A DNA stretch of 64,000 nt from Simplicispira psychrophila DSM 11588 (GCF_000688255.1 NZ_JHYS01000001.1:248001-312000); one strand, 5' to 3'. Counted from the first letter of the stretch, positions 8,305 to 17,216 are shown. Numbers and translations: made by a program. Notes: generated by a model from the letters alone, not told the origin.

Positions 8305-8802
8305 TTACTTGGCCGCAGCGCGGGCAGCTTCGGCCTTGGCTTTGGCCTCATCGGCTTTGCGCTGCAAGTCCTGCGCTTCTTTTTCTGCGGTGGCAGCGGC
8401 TTCTTTGGCCTTGGCCGCCTCAGCTTCTTTGGCCTTGGCGGCTTCTTTTTCCTTGTCGCCCGACAGGCTACCGGCCAGCGCATTGCCGGCCATTGAACCC
8501 ACCACACCACCGACCACCGCCGCGCCCATGGTGCCCATCAGGCCCGGGCCAGCGGCGGCAGGCGCTGCAACAGCCGGAGCGGCGGCAGCCGCAGGAGTCG
8601 CAGGAGCCGCAGGAGCCGCGGGTGCAGCCACAGGTTTTGCTGCGGTCACCGGGGCGGCTACCGGTTTTTTTTGCAGGCTGACCGGGGCCGATTTGCCGCC
8701 GCCCAAGCGCTTGGCGTGCGCCAGTGAAGGGGCCATCAGCGAGGTGATGGTCAAGGCCATGACGGCAGCGGCGGTGGCACGAAAAGAAGAAGTTTTGCGC
8801 AT
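8305..8802 (-). CDS. Ala/Lys-rich envelope protein with glycine-zipper segment
   Basis: This 165-residue protein has an N-terminal signal peptide (MRKTSSFRATAAAVMALTIT...LAHA). It is followed by a long Ala/Pro-rich linker, a Gly/Ala-rich hydrophobic stretch (GLMGTMGAAVVGGVVGSMAG) and a C-terminal Ala/Lys/Glu-rich helix likely to form a coiled coil. No enzyme motif is visible. The layout suggests an exported, possibly membrane-associated structural protein. The low-complexity composition makes homology assignment unsafe. It is divergent from the NhaR-like regulator gene at 8923 and lies upstream of the BI-1 gene. Confidence 0.72.
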   Translation of the reverse strand: MRKTSSFRATAAAVMALTITSLMAPSLAHAKRLGGGKSAPVSLQKKPVAAPVTAAKPVAAPAAPAAPATPAAAAAPAVAAPAAAGPGLMGTMGAAVVGGVVGSMAGNALAGSLSGDKEKEAAKAKEAEAAKAKEAAATAEKEAQDLQRKADEAKAKAEAARAAAK

Positions 8803-8922
8803 GAAAATATCCTGGGTCAATAAAAAATAAACGGCTTTTTGCGTTCAGGCAGTGACATTAACGCCTTCTATCAATCGAAAAAAGCAGAAAATAATTGAAT
8901 CTATTTCCTGTAAAAACTGAAT

Positions 8923-9804
8923 ATGAGCTTGGGTTTCAACCACCGCCATCTGTATTACTTCTGGGTCGTGGCCCAAGAGGGCAGCATGACGCGCGCGGCG
9001 CAGCGGTTGGACATGGCGGTGCAAACCGTCAGCGCGCAGGTGCGCGAACTGGAACGCGACCTGGGCTGCCAGTTGCTGCGGCCGGCGGGGCGAGGGCTGG
9101 CCCTGACCGATGCCGGCGTCGTGGCGCTGCAGCAGGCCGAGCAGATATTCCAGTTGTCGCAAGCCTTGCCCGAACAGGTGCTGGCCACCGTGCAAGCGCC
9201 GTTGGTGCGCCTCGCAGTGGGCATTGCCGATGGACTGCCCAAGCTGGAGGTCCAGCGCCTGCTGCAACCAGTGCTGGCCGTGGCCCATCTGCGCCTGGTC
9301 TGTGACGACGGCGAAATGGCCGACCTGCTGGCCGACCTGGTGTTGCACAAGCTCGACGTGGTGCTGACCGACCACCCCGCGCCGCCCAACTTGCAGCTGA
9401 AAGTACACAGCTATTCGCTAGGCACCTCGGACATCGGCTGGTATGGCGCACCACACTGGTGGGCGCTGGCGCATGCCGACTTTCCAGCATCGCTGGATCA
9501 GGTGCCCGTGCTGCTGCCGACCACGCACTCGGTGGTGCGCGGCCAGCTGGATCGGTGGCTGCAGCAACAGGGCTTGCGCCCGCGGATCGTCGGAGAAATT
9601 GAGGACAGCGCGTTGCTGGAGACGTTTGGCAGCACCGGTCTCGGGATTTTTCCGGCGGCGCTGGCCGCGCAGGAGGCCTTGTTCAAACGCAGTCAAGTCC
9701 AGCTGATTGGCGCCTGCGCGGGCGTGCAGGAGCACTACTACGCCATCAGCACCGAACGCAAGGTGATGCATCCGTTGGTGCAGCAGATGCTCGGGCAGGC
9801 ATGA
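8923..9804 (+). CDS. nhaR: LysR-type regulator, NhaR-like
   Basis: This is a 293-residue LysR-family regulator. The N-terminal winged helix-turn-helix runs from about residue 8 to 67 (HLYYFWVVAQEGSMTRAAQR...QTVSAQVRELERDLG), and the FNHRHLYYFWVVA opening is characteristic of the NhaR branch. The C-terminal half is the periplasmic-binding-protein-like effector domain. In E. coli NhaR responds to sodium and activates nhaA, but no antiporter gene lies nearby, so the target is unknown. It is divergent from the Ala-rich protein gene (about 120 bp apart), which it may control. Confidence 0.85.
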   Translation: MSLGFNHRHLYYFWVVAQEGSMTRAAQRLDMAVQTVSAQVRELERDLGCQLLRPAGRGLALTDAGVVALQQAEQIFQLSQALPEQVLATVQAPLVRLAVGIADGLPKLEVQRLLQPVLAVAHLRLVCDDGEMADLLADLVLHKLDVVLTDHPAPPNLQLKVHSYSLGTSDIGWYGAPHWWALAHADFPASLDQVPVLLPTTHSVVRGQLDRWLQQQGLRPRIVGEIEDSALLETFGSTGLGIFPAALAAQEALFKRSQVQLIGACAGVQEHYYAISTERKVMHPLVQQMLGQA

Positions 9805-9863
9805 CGTTGGTGCGCAAGGCCGCGACTGCTGGGCCTACCGGATACCGATAGAATCCCGCCTCC

Positions 9864-10220
9864 ATGTCGCACCGCCTCCTTGCCCTTCTTGCCTTGCCGC
9901 TGCTTTGGGCTGCGGTTTTGCTCGTGTGGACGCCGGCCTTCGCAGCCCCTCTGGCCGCGTCCACCGCCTGGAGCGAACGCACTGTCAGCACAGAAATCCC
10001 GGCGGCAGCGCACGAGCGCGGCCTGGCAGCTTGCTGCGATGGGGGTCTGGGCGGCGTGGCGGATCTGTCCTCTGAAGAACCCGAGCCGCCGCAAGCCGCC
10101 GCGCCTGCCCCGGGCGCGCCAGCCGAGTGCAGCGGTTGGTTGGCCGCTGCCAGCACGCCCTGGCCCTCGCGCGCCCCGGACCAACCCCTGCGCCCGCCAA
10201 CGGCCCTGCCGCCGGTTTGA
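9864..10220 (+). CDS. Hypothetical small exported protein
   Basis: This is an open frame of 118 residues starting MSHRLLALLALPLLWAAVLL and ending its hydrophobic stretch at AFA, a plausible Sec signal peptide. The remainder is Pro/Ala-rich with two adjacent cysteines (AACCDGG) and no recognisable domain. It sits between the NhaR-like gene and terC on the same strand. The signal peptide is the main reason to accept it; the Pro/Ala-rich body could also be an open frame by chance in GC-rich DNA. I do not recognise a family. Confidence 0.5.
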   Translation: MSHRLLALLALPLLWAAVLLVWTPAFAAPLAASTAWSERTVSTEIPAAAHERGLAACCDGGLGGVADLSSEEPEPPQAAAPAPGAPAECSGWLAAASTPWPSRAPDQPLRPPTALPPV

Positions 10221-10301
10221 GAGGCCGATCGGGGCGTTGTGCCCGACCGCTTGGTGGCTGCTGCTGTAGAGGCATCGGGCCACCGTTCACAGGACCGCAC
10301 C

Positions 10302-11081
10302 ATGCGGCAAAAAATCATGGAATTTCTGTTTGACCCGAATGTCTGGATCGCTTTTGCGATGCTGACCGCCCTTGAAATCGTCTTGGGCATTGACAACATC
10401 ATTTTCATTTCCATCTTGGTCGGCCGATTGCCACCCGAAATGCGCGACAAGGCGCGCCGCATCGGGCTGGGCTTTGCCATGGTGTCGCGCCTGGGCTTGC
10501 TGTTCGCGCTCAGTTGGATCATGGGCCTGACGGCGGACCTGTTCCACGTGGCCGAGATGGGCATCAGCGGACGCGACTTGGTGCTGCTGTTGGGCGGTCT
10601 GTTTTTGCTCTACAAGGCGTCGCACGAAATTTTTGTCGAAGTCGAAGCGCGCGAGGAAAAGGCCCCGGCACCATCGGACGCGGCGGCCGTACAGGCGGCA
10701 GGCAGCCGCATGTTCTGGGCAGTGATCGGCCAGATTGCGGTGATTGATATCGTGTTTTCGCTCGATTCGGTGATCACTGCGGTGGGCATGGTCGATTCGA
10801 TCGGCGTGATGGTCGCTGCCGTTATCACTTCGGTGGGCGTGATGCTGATAGCGGCGCGACCGATTGGCGAATTCGTCGATCACCACGTCTCGGTCAAGGT
10901 GCTGGCGCTGGCCTTTTTGGTGATGGTGGGTATGGCGCTGACCGCCGAAGCCTTTGACCAAGAAGTGCCCAAGGGCTACCTCTACGCCGCGATGGCATTC
11001 TCACTAGTGGTCGAAGCCCTCAATCTTCGCGCGCGGGCAAAGCGAAAACTGAAGGAACACGGGTCGCAGCCCAGCCACTGA
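10302..11081 (+). CDS. TerC family integral membrane protein
   Basis: This is a 259-residue polytopic inner-membrane protein of the TerC/Alx family, members of which are implicated in tellurite resistance and in manganese or other metal ion export. The signature ALEIVLGIDNIIFISIL near the N-terminus and a matching second half (IDIVFSLDSVITAVGM) show the internal duplication with membrane-embedded acidic residues. The start at 10302 (MRQKIMEFLFDP) has AGGA upstream; an ATG at 10317 is an alternative. No alx/yybP-type riboswitch is evident in the short upstream gap. The gene converges with gspC, with only about 5 bp between the two stops. Confidence 0.9.
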   Translation: MRQKIMEFLFDPNVWIAFAMLTALEIVLGIDNIIFISILVGRLPPEMRDKARRIGLGFAMVSRLGLLFALSWIMGLTADLFHVAEMGISGRDLVLLLGGLFLLYKASHEIFVEVEAREEKAPAPSDAAAVQAAGSRMFWAVIGQIAVIDIVFSLDSVITAVGMVDSIGVMVAAVITSVGVMLIAARPIGEFVDHHVSVKVLALAFLVMVGMALTAEAFDQEVPKGYLYAAMAFSLVVEALNLRARAKRKLKEHGSQPSH

Positions 11082-11086
11082 CGCGG

Positions 11087-11533
11087 CTACGGGCGCCCCG
11101 CTACTTCCAACGTCACCGAGGTGGGGCCGCGCACAGCAGCCCCCAGACGCGCTTGCCGCAGGCCAACGCTTTGCAGCACCAGGCCCGCATCGACCTGCGC
11201 CCCAACGCGGAACGGTTTCGCGGGCTGGTTGTCCACGGCGATCAGCGCGGCGCCGGCGCCGCTGCTGCGCCCGGCCAGCACGCCGATCAAGGCAAAACGG
11301 CTGGCCACCGAGGCCACCACGGGCGCAGGCGTCTCCAACGTTACCGCGCCCAGCAAACGTGCCAGTGCCCGGGCATCCGGTACCGGCAAAGCGGCAGCCA
11401 CCGCCGGCACCGGCACACCCGGCGCTGGCGCAGATAAACGCAGTCCCCAATAGACGACACTGGCCCCGGCGAGCAGCCAAAGCGCCAACGTTGCCAGGCG
11501 CACGGCCCAGTTGCTGTCTGTATTTATCACCAT
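11087..11533 (-). CDS. gspC: Type II secretion protein GspC, short form
   Basis: GspC is the inner-membrane subunit linking the GspL/M platform to the GspD secretin. It starts at ATG 11533 (MVINTDSNWAVRLATLALWL). A transmembrane helix follows at about residues 10-30, then an Ala/Pro linker and the homology region recognisable at SRFALIGVLAGRSSGAGAAL and KPFRVGAQVDAGLVLQSVG. At 148 residues it is much shorter than the roughly 270 of enterobacterial GspC and lacks the C-terminal PDZ or coiled-coil domain. It is transcribed opposite to all other gsp genes, with its start about 85 bp from the gspG start, so the two probably share a divergent promoter region. Confidence 0.85.
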   Translation of the reverse strand: MVINTDSNWAVRLATLALWLLAGASVVYWGLRLSAPAPGVPVPAVAAALPVPDARALARLLGAVTLETPAPVVASVASRFALIGVLAGRSSGAGAALIAVDNQPAKPFRVGAQVDAGLVLQSVGLRQARLGAAVRGPTSVTLEVAGRP

Positions 11534-11617
11534 CGCAGGATTATCATTCAGCCGATTCACCCGCCCCGCTTTCGCTTTACCCTTGGCCTTTTGTGCCTTG
11601 TCTGTCTGCCCCACACC

Positions 11618-12067
11618 ATGAAACCCCTCCTCTTGCCTGCCCGCACCGTGCGCCGCCATCTGGCCGCCGGTTTTACCCTGATCGAGCTGATGGTGGTGCT
11701 GGTCATCATCGGCGTGCTGGCGGCGCTGATCGTGCCGAATGTGCTGGACCGCGCCGACGACGCGCGCAGCACCGCCGCGCGCACCGATGTGACCAATGTC
11801 ATGCAGGCGCTCAAGCTGTACCGCCTGGACAACCAGCGCTACCCCACGTCCGAACAAGGTCTGCAGGCGCTGATCAGCAAACCCACCGCCGCCCCGCTGC
11901 CGCTGAACTGGCGCCCGTACCTGGAAAAGCTGCCCAACGACCCCTGGGGCCGGCCTTACCAATACTTGAACCCCGGCGTCAAAGGCGAGATCGATGTGAT
12001 GTCCTTCGGCGCCGATGGCCAGCCTGGCGGCGAGGGCAAGGATGCAGATATTGGCAGTTGGCAATAA
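11618..12067 (+). CDS. gspG: Type II secretion major pseudopilin GspG
   Basis: This is the major pseudopilin that forms the T2SS pseudopilus. The 149-residue precursor has the prepilin peptidase site G18/F19 followed by FTLIELMVVLVIIGVLAALI with glutamate at +5. The body has the GspG hallmarks: NVLDRADDARSTAARTDV, the YPTSEQGLQAL motif and a C-terminal calcium-site region (DPWGRPYQYLNPG...DVMSFGADGQPGG). The ATG at 11618 gives a normal leader; the frame extends 9 codons upstream without support. It is the first gene of the plus-strand gsp operon and overlaps gspH. Confidence 0.96.
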   Translation: MKPLLLPARTVRRHLAAGFTLIELMVVLVIIGVLAALIVPNVLDRADDARSTAARTDVTNVMQALKLYRLDNQRYPTSEQGLQALISKPTAAPLPLNWRPYLEKLPNDPWGRPYQYLNPGVKGEIDVMSFGADGQPGGEGKDADIGSWQ

Positions 12068-12515
12068 ACCAGTGCGCTCCCACCGCGCTCGCCGCGCCCA
12101 TGGCTTCACGCTGCTGGAGTTGCTGGTGGTGCTGAGCATCATGGCGCTGGCCACGGTCGGTGTCGGCTTGACGATGCGCGACGGCACGCAGGCGCAGCTG
12201 GAGCGCGACGCCGAGCGGCTGGCGGCGCTGCTTGAATCGGCGCGGGCCCAGTCGCGCGCCAGTGGTGTACCGGTGTACTGGCAGGCACAGCCCGGCGGTT
12301 TTCGTTTTGACGGCCTGCCGACAACAAACCATGCCCTGCCGACGCAGTGGCTCGACCCGGCCACCGGGGTGCGCGGAACGGGCACGCTGGTACTCGGGCC
12401 AGAGCCTTTGATCGGCCCGCAGCAGGTCACTTTGACCCAATCCACGCACCCCGAACACGCCCTGCGCGTGAGCACCGATGGCCTGCGCCCGTTTACCGTC
12501 GAGGCGGCGCAGTAA
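12042..12515 (+). CDS. gspH: Type II secretion minor pseudopilin GspH
   Basis: This is a minor pseudopilin of 157 residues. The cleavage site is G21/F22 in GFTLLELLVVLSIMALATVG, with E26 at +5. The rest is a small beta-rich globular domain typical of GspH/FimT (DGTQAQLERDAERLAALLESARAQ). ATG 12042 is chosen because GAGGGCAAGG precedes it; it overlaps the gspG end by 26 bp in another frame, suggesting translational coupling. It likely belongs to the pseudopilus tip complex with GspI, J and K. Confidence 0.92.
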   Translation: MQILAVGNKPVRSHRARRAHGFTLLELLVVLSIMALATVGVGLTMRDGTQAQLERDAERLAALLESARAQSRASGVPVYWQAQPGGFRFDGLPTTNHALPTQWLDPATGVRGTGTLVLGPEPLIGPQQVTLTQSTHPEHALRVSTDGLRPFTVEAAQ

Positions 12516-12523
12516 GTAGCGCC

Positions 12524-12895
12524 ATGACCCGTCCCATGACGCCAGCGCAGCGCGGCTTTACCTTAATTGAAGTGTTGGTAGCACTGGCCATCGTGGCCAT
12601 TGCGTTGCTGGCCGGTTTGCAGGCGACCAGCGCACTGACGCGCAACGCCCTGCGCCAGGCCGAAGTGCTGCTGGCACACTTGTGCGCAGAAAACACCCTC
12701 GTCGCCATCCGCCTGGGCCAGCAGATGCCGCCGGTGGGCGACAGCACGCAGACCTGCGAGCAGGCCGGCCGCACGCTGAACGTCAGCCTGGTGGTGCGGC
12801 CCACGCCCAACCCGCTGTTTCGCCGCGCCGATGCGCAGGTGCTGGATGGCGATCTGCCCGTGCTGCGCCTGACCACCATCGTCGGGCGCCGCTGA
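12524..12895 (+). CDS. gspI: Type II secretion minor pseudopilin GspI
   Basis: This is a minor pseudopilin of 123 residues with the prepilin peptidase site at G11/F12 (GFTLIEVLVALAIVAIALLA) and the invariant glutamate at position 16. GspI nucleates the tip complex with GspJ and GspK. The downstream pattern (QATSALTRNALRQAEVLLAHLCAENTLV) is the typical long amphipathic helix with the AEN motif of GspI. It starts 8 bp after gspH and ends 2 bp before gspJ. Confidence 0.94.
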   Translation: MTRPMTPAQRGFTLIEVLVALAIVAIALLAGLQATSALTRNALRQAEVLLAHLCAENTLVAIRLGQQMPPVGDSTQTCEQAGRTLNVSLVVRPTPNPLFRRADAQVLDGDLPVLRLTTIVGRR

Positions 12896-12897
12896 GC

Positions 12898-13584
12898 ATG
12901 GCCCAGCGTTCTTTGGCCAATCCACGGCGTTCACGCGGCTTCACGCTGATTGAACTGCTGGTGGCGCTGGCGGTGATGGCGCTGCTGGCCATCGTCAGCT
13001 GGCGCGGGCTGGACGGCATGGTGCGCGCGCAAGAACAGACCCGCCAACGCGGCAACGAGCTGCTGGTGCTGCAGGCAGCGCTGGCGCAGTGGGGCACCGA
13101 CCTGGATGCGCTGCTGCCGCTGGCCCATACCGTCCCGCTGGATTGGGACGGGCAGGTGCTGCGCATCACGCGGCGCAGCAGCGCCGTGCCCGACCCCGGC
13201 GCGCTGGTGGTGGCGTGGACGCGGCGCAATGTACAGGGCCAAAGCCAATGGCTGCGCTGGCAGTCGCTGCCGCTGCGCACCCGCGCCGAGTGGCAACAGG
13301 CGTGGCAACAAGCGGCGATCTGGTCGCGCAACCCCAGCGACGCCGACCAGCGCGCCGAAATGGTGCTGATGCCGCTGACCGACTGGCAGATTTTCTATTA
13401 CCGGGGCGGCGCCTGGAGCAACCCGCAGTCCAGCAGCGACGCCAACCCGGAGGCCGATGCGCCGGTCAGCATCAGCCTGCCGGACGGTGTGCGCCTGCAA
13501 CTGCAGCTGCCGCCCGGCCAGGCGCTGGCCGGACGCCTGACACGCGACTGGGTCAATCCGCTGCAGGGCGGGGGCAAGTCATGA
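12898..13584 (+). CDS. gspJ: Type II secretion minor pseudopilin GspJ
   Basis: This is a minor pseudopilin of 228 residues with the cleavage site at G14/F15 (RGFTLIELLVALAVMALLAI) and E19 at +5. The SWRGLDGMVRAQEQT segment after the helix and the larger C-terminal beta domain match GspJ, part of the I-J-K tip complex. The gene starts 2 bp after gspI and its stop overlaps the gspK ATG (ATGA), indicating translational coupling. Confidence 0.93.
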   Translation: MAQRSLANPRRSRGFTLIELLVALAVMALLAIVSWRGLDGMVRAQEQTRQRGNELLVLQAALAQWGTDLDALLPLAHTVPLDWDGQVLRITRRSSAVPDPGALVVAWTRRNVQGQSQWLRWQSLPLRTRAEWQQAWQQAAIWSRNPSDADQRAEMVLMPLTDWQIFYYRGGAWSNPQSSSDANPEADAPVSISLPDGVRLQLQLPPGQALAGRLTRDWVNPLQGGGKS

Positions 13585-14555
13585 GCAGCGTGCGCCATAT
13601 GCGCCAAAGCGGCGCGGCACTGCTGGCCGCCATGCTGACGGTGACGCTGGTGGCGACCTTTGCGGCGACGGCCATGTGGCAGCAGTGGCGCGCCATCGAG
13701 GTCGAAACCGCCGAGCGTGCGCGCGTGCAGTCGGCGTGGATTCTGGTTGGCGCACTCGACTGGTCGCGCCTGATCCTGGCCGAAGACGCCAGCACCGGCA
13801 ATGCCGACCACTTGGCCGAGCCTTGGGCGATACCTCTGCAAGAAGCGCGCCTGTCCACCTTCTTGGCCGCCGACCGCAACGTGGCGCAGGTCGAAGACGC
13901 CAGCACCGACACCAGCGACGCCTTTTTGTCCGGCCAGATCATCGACCTGCAGTCGCGTCTGAACCTGACCCAGCTGGCCGACGACAACGGCGTGAACGAA
14001 GATGCGCTGGCGCAGTTCACCCGCCTGTTTGCGCAACTGGGACTGGCGCAGGGCGAATTGACCGCCCTGACCGAAGCTCTGCGCACAGCGCAAAACAAAG
14101 ACGACGCCAATGCCCCGCTGCTGCCGCAAACCCTGGAGCAGCTCACCTGGCTGGGCGTGGCGCCCGCCACCGTGACCGCCCTGGCACCGAACGTGGTGCT
14201 GCTGCCCGAGCGCAACCTGCGGCTGAACCTCAACACCGCCGATGCGCCGGCGCTGATGGCCAGCATCGAAGGCCTGGATGCCGCGGGCGCCAACAAACTG
14301 ATCGCCGTGCGCCAGCTGCAGCACTTTCGCACGCTGGCCGACGCACGCGCACTGCTGGGCGGCGGCGTGGAACTCAAAGAAGGCCTGCACGGCGTCTCCA
14401 GCAGCTACTTTGAAGTGCGCGGACGCCTGCGCCTGGACGACGTGACGGTGCATGAGCGCTCGCTGGTGCGCCGCACGGGGCGGGCCGTCAGCACCGTCTG
14501 GCGCCAGCGCGGCGCCGCTGTGCTGGGCAACGCTGGCACTACCTCAGCCCCCTGA
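13581..14555 (+). CDS. gspK: Type II secretion minor pseudopilin GspK
   Basis: This is the largest minor pseudopilin (324 residues), thought to cap the pseudopilus. The leader ends RQSG/AALLAAMLTVTLVATFA; the +5 glutamate of other pseudopilins is absent, which is normal for GspK. The body has the family's two alpha-helical domains and a C-terminal helix-hairpin-helix-like region (LNLNTADAPALMASIEGLD). The start overlaps the gspJ stop by 4 bp. A short gap of about 50 bp with no clear terminator precedes gspL. Confidence 0.93.
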   Translation: MSSVRHMRQSGAALLAAMLTVTLVATFAATAMWQQWRAIEVETAERARVQSAWILVGALDWSRLILAEDASTGNADHLAEPWAIPLQEARLSTFLAADRNVAQVEDASTDTSDAFLSGQIIDLQSRLNLTQLADDNGVNEDALAQFTRLFAQLGLAQGELTALTEALRTAQNKDDANAPLLPQTLEQLTWLGVAPATVTALAPNVVLLPERNLRLNLNTADAPALMASIEGLDAAGANKLIAVRQLQHFRTLADARALLGGGVELKEGLHGVSSSYFEVRGRLRLDDVTVHERSLVRRTGRAVSTVWRQRGAAVLGNAGTTSAP

Positions 14556-14607
14556 GCCTGCATTTGGAAACCAGGCTCGAACCTACAATGGCCCGCGAAA
14601 TCCTTTC

Positions 14608-15846
14608 ATGAGCACCCTGATTCTTCATCTATCCCTGGCACCGCCGGGGCCCCACACCGAATACCGCTACACGCTGACCGCCGACGGCCACAGCGCCAGC
14701 GGCCATGCCAGCGCACGCGCGGCGCTGCTGCCCGCGCCCGGGCGCGCCGCTGGCGAGACCGTGGCGGTGGTACCAGCACGCGCACTGTCCTGGCAGCGCG
14801 TGCAATTGCCCCAAGGTGTCGGTCGCCAGTCGCCGCGCCTGCGTGCCGTGCTCGAAGGCCTGCTGGAAGAGCGCCTGCTGGACGACCCGGCGCAGTTGCA
14901 CTTTGCCTTGCCGCCAGACGCCCGCCCCGGCAGCGCCGTGTGGGTGGCGATTTGCGATCGCGCCTGGCTGCGCGCCTCCTTGCAGGCGCTGGAAATGGCC
15001 GGCCACCCGGTCGCGCGCGTGGTGCCTGAATTTGCCCCTGGCGCCACTGCCAGTGGTCAGCCCGAGCTGTTTGCCCAAGGCACGCCCGAAGACGCACAGT
15101 GGGTGGTCACCGGCTATGGCGTCCATGGGGGCGTGGCGGTACTGCCACTCTCGGGCGCCGCGCTGGCCCTGGTGGGCGTGACGGCCGACGCTGACCACGC
15201 CGCTGCGGTACACGCCGCACCCGCCGTTGCCGCGCTGGCAGAAAAAGTATGGGGCCACCCGGTGCAGCTGGAAACCGATAGCACGCGCGCCCTGCGGGCG
15301 GCGCACGGCCACTGGGACCTGGCGCAGTTTGATTTGGCCAGCTCGGGCCGCATTCGGGCGCTGCGCCAAGTCGGCGCTCTCACCAGCGCACTGCTGCACG
15401 CGCCGCAGTGGCGCGCGGCGCGCTGGGGCTTGGCTGTGCTGCTGCTGGCGCACCTGCTGGGGCTGAACCTGTGGGCCTGGCAAGAGCGCCAAAGCCTGGC
15501 CACCAAACAGGCCAGCGTGCGCAGTGCACTGACGCAGACCTTCCCGCAGGTCAAGGTGGTGGTCGATGCCCCGGTACAAATGGAGCGCGAACTGGCGCTG
15601 CTGCGCCAGGCGGCCGGTGCACTGTCGGCGCGCGACCTCGAACCGCTGCTGGCCACCAGCGCCAGCGCCCTGCCTGCCACCTGGCAAGCCAGCGCCATCG
15701 ACTACAGCGGCGGCAGCTTGCGCCTGCGCGGCCCGGCGCTGAGCGCCGCCGAACAAAGCCACGCCAGCGACACCGCCCGCGCCAGCGGCTACCAACTGCA
15801 CACCGAGGGCGACACCGTACAAGTGCGCGCCGCCACTACGCCATGA
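14608..15846 (+). CDS. gspL: Type II secretion protein GspL
   Basis: GspL is the cytoplasmic-membrane platform subunit that recruits the GspE ATPase. The 412-residue protein has an N-terminal actin-like cytoplasmic domain, one transmembrane segment around residues 275-293 (WGLAVLLLAHLLGLNLWAW) and a small periplasmic ferredoxin-like domain. The WQRVQLPQGV and LRAVLEGLLEERLLDDP segments are typical. The start at 14608 (MSTLILHLSL) fits the family. Its stop overlaps the gspM start (ATGA). Confidence 0.92.
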   Translation: MSTLILHLSLAPPGPHTEYRYTLTADGHSASGHASARAALLPAPGRAAGETVAVVPARALSWQRVQLPQGVGRQSPRLRAVLEGLLEERLLDDPAQLHFALPPDARPGSAVWVAICDRAWLRASLQALEMAGHPVARVVPEFAPGATASGQPELFAQGTPEDAQWVVTGYGVHGGVAVLPLSGAALALVGVTADADHAAAVHAAPAVAALAEKVWGHPVQLETDSTRALRAAHGHWDLAQFDLASSGRIRALRQVGALTSALLHAPQWRAARWGLAVLLLAHLLGLNLWAWQERQSLATKQASVRSALTQTFPQVKVVVDAPVQMERELALLRQAAGALSARDLEPLLATSASALPATWQASAIDYSGGSLRLRGPALSAAEQSHASDTARASGYQLHTEGDTVQVRAATTP

Positions 15847-16379
15847 GCCGCACTCCGTCTTCTGCCGCGCCCGGCAACCTAAGCGCCCGCTGGCAAGCAC
15901 TGGCGCCGCGCGAACAGCACCTGCTGCGCGCTGGCGCCCTCCTGGTCGCGCTGGCGCTGCTGTGGTGGCTGGCACTGGCCCCCGCGCTGCAGACGCTGCG
16001 CAGCGCCCCGGCACGCCACGCCGCGCTAGACGCACAACTGCAACACATGCAGGCTCTGCAAAGCGAAGCCCAGGCGCTGAAAAACGCCCCGCGTGCCGAT
16101 CCCGACAACGCCCTGCGTGCGCTGCAAACCTCGGTCACCGAACGCCTCGGCCCGAGCGCCCGGCTGGCCCTGTCCGGTGACCGCGCCACCCTGACCCTGC
16201 AAAATACCCCCGCCGACACCCTGGCGCTGTGGCTGGTACAAGCGCGCAGCAACGCCAAGGCCGTGCCGCAAGAGGCGCATTGGGTGCGCAGCAAAAACGC
16301 CGCTGCCAACCCACCCAATACGGCCCACCCCAGTGCGCACTGGGACGGCACGTTGGTGCTGGCCCTGCCGGCGCGCTGA
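15843..16379 (+). CDS. gspM: Type II secretion protein GspM
   Basis: GspM is a bitopic inner-membrane protein (178 residues) that pairs with GspL. A short cytoplasmic N-terminus with the LSARWQALAPREQHLL motif of GspM is followed by a transmembrane helix (about residues 30-48) and a periplasmic ferredoxin-like domain. It overlaps the gspL stop by 4 bp and is followed 6 bp later by gspN. Confidence 0.9.
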   Translation: MSRTPSSAAPGNLSARWQALAPREQHLLRAGALLVALALLWWLALAPALQTLRSAPARHAALDAQLQHMQALQSEAQALKNAPRADPDNALRALQTSVTERLGPSARLALSGDRATLTLQNTPADTLALWLVQARSNAKAVPQEAHWVRSKNAAANPPNTAHPSAHWDGTLVLALPAR

Positions 16380-16385
16380 TCCGCC

Positions 16386-17216
16386 ATGGCCCGCACCTCC
16401 CGATCCACGCCGCCGCGCCCCCAGCGCGCAGCAAACAGTGACCGCAGCGCGCGCACGCCCTGGGGCTGGGCGCTGACGGGCGCGCTGCTGGGCGGACTGA
16501 TCACACTGACCTTGTTTGCGCCAGCGCAGTGGCTGGCCGACGGCGTCGCCCAAGCCAGCGGCGGTCAAGTGCAACTGGCGCAAGCCCACGGCACGCTGTG
16601 GAATGGCTCGGCACAACTGCTACTGACCGGTGGCGCCGCCAGCCAAGACCGCGCCGCCCTGCCCGGGCGCATGGACTGGCAACTGCGCCCCACCTGGAGC
16701 GGCCTGCGCGCCCAACTGAGCGCGGCCTGCTGCACCGCCAGCGCGTTGCAAATACAAGTCCATCTGCGCTGGGGTGGCGCGCATCTGACGCTGGCCGACA
16801 GCCAAAGCCAATGGCCCGCCGCCGTGCTGGCCGGTCTGGGCACGCCGTGGAACACGCTGCAGCCGCAGGGCCAACTGGTGCTGCGCACCACCGACCTGCA
16901 AGCCGATTGGGCGGCCGGACGCATGGTGCTGACCGGGCAAGCGCAACTGGACGCGCTGGCCATGTCCTCGCGCCTGTCCACCCTGGCGCCGATGGGCAGC
17001 TACCGCTTTGCACTGCAAGGCGGCGACATACCGACACTGACACTGCAAACCCTCGAAGGCAGCCTGCAACTGAGCGGCAGCGGCCAATGGGTCGGCCAGC
17101 GCCTGCGCTTTGCCGGCGAGGCCCGCGCCGCGCCCGAGCGCGAAGCTGCGCTGGCCAACCTGCTCAACATCATCGGACGGCGCAGCGGCGCCCGCTCCCT
17201 CATTACCCTGGGTTAA
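16386..17216 (+). CDS. gspN: Type II secretion protein GspN
   Basis: This is a 276-residue bitopic protein with one N-terminal transmembrane helix (about residues 27-45) and a periplasmic beta-rich domain. GspN is present only in some T2SSs and its role is not settled. Family signs are WLADGVAQASGGQVQLAQA followed by GTLWNGSAQLLL, and a second similar region near the C-terminus (GSLQLSGSGQWVGQRLRFAG). It ends 4 bp before gspD. Confidence 0.87.
   Translation: MARTSRSTPPRPQRAANSDRSARTPWGWALTGALLGGLITLTLFAPAQWLADGVAQASGGQVQLAQAHGTLWNGSAQLLLTGGAASQDRAALPGRMDWQLRPTWSGLRAQLSAACCTASALQIQVHLRWGGAHLTLADSQSQWPAAVLAGLGTPWNTLQPQGQLVLRTTDLQADWAAGRMVLTGQAQLDALAMSSRLSTLAPMGSYRFALQGGDIPTLTLQTLEGSLQLSGSGQWVGQRLRFAGEARAAPEREAALANLLNIIGRRSGARSLITLG

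Noticed and set aside
11087-12475. A 462-residue protein on the minus strand covering gspC and antisense to gspG/gspH
   Set aside because: Only the last 148 residues resemble GspC; the rest is the complement of strongly supported pseudopilin genes.
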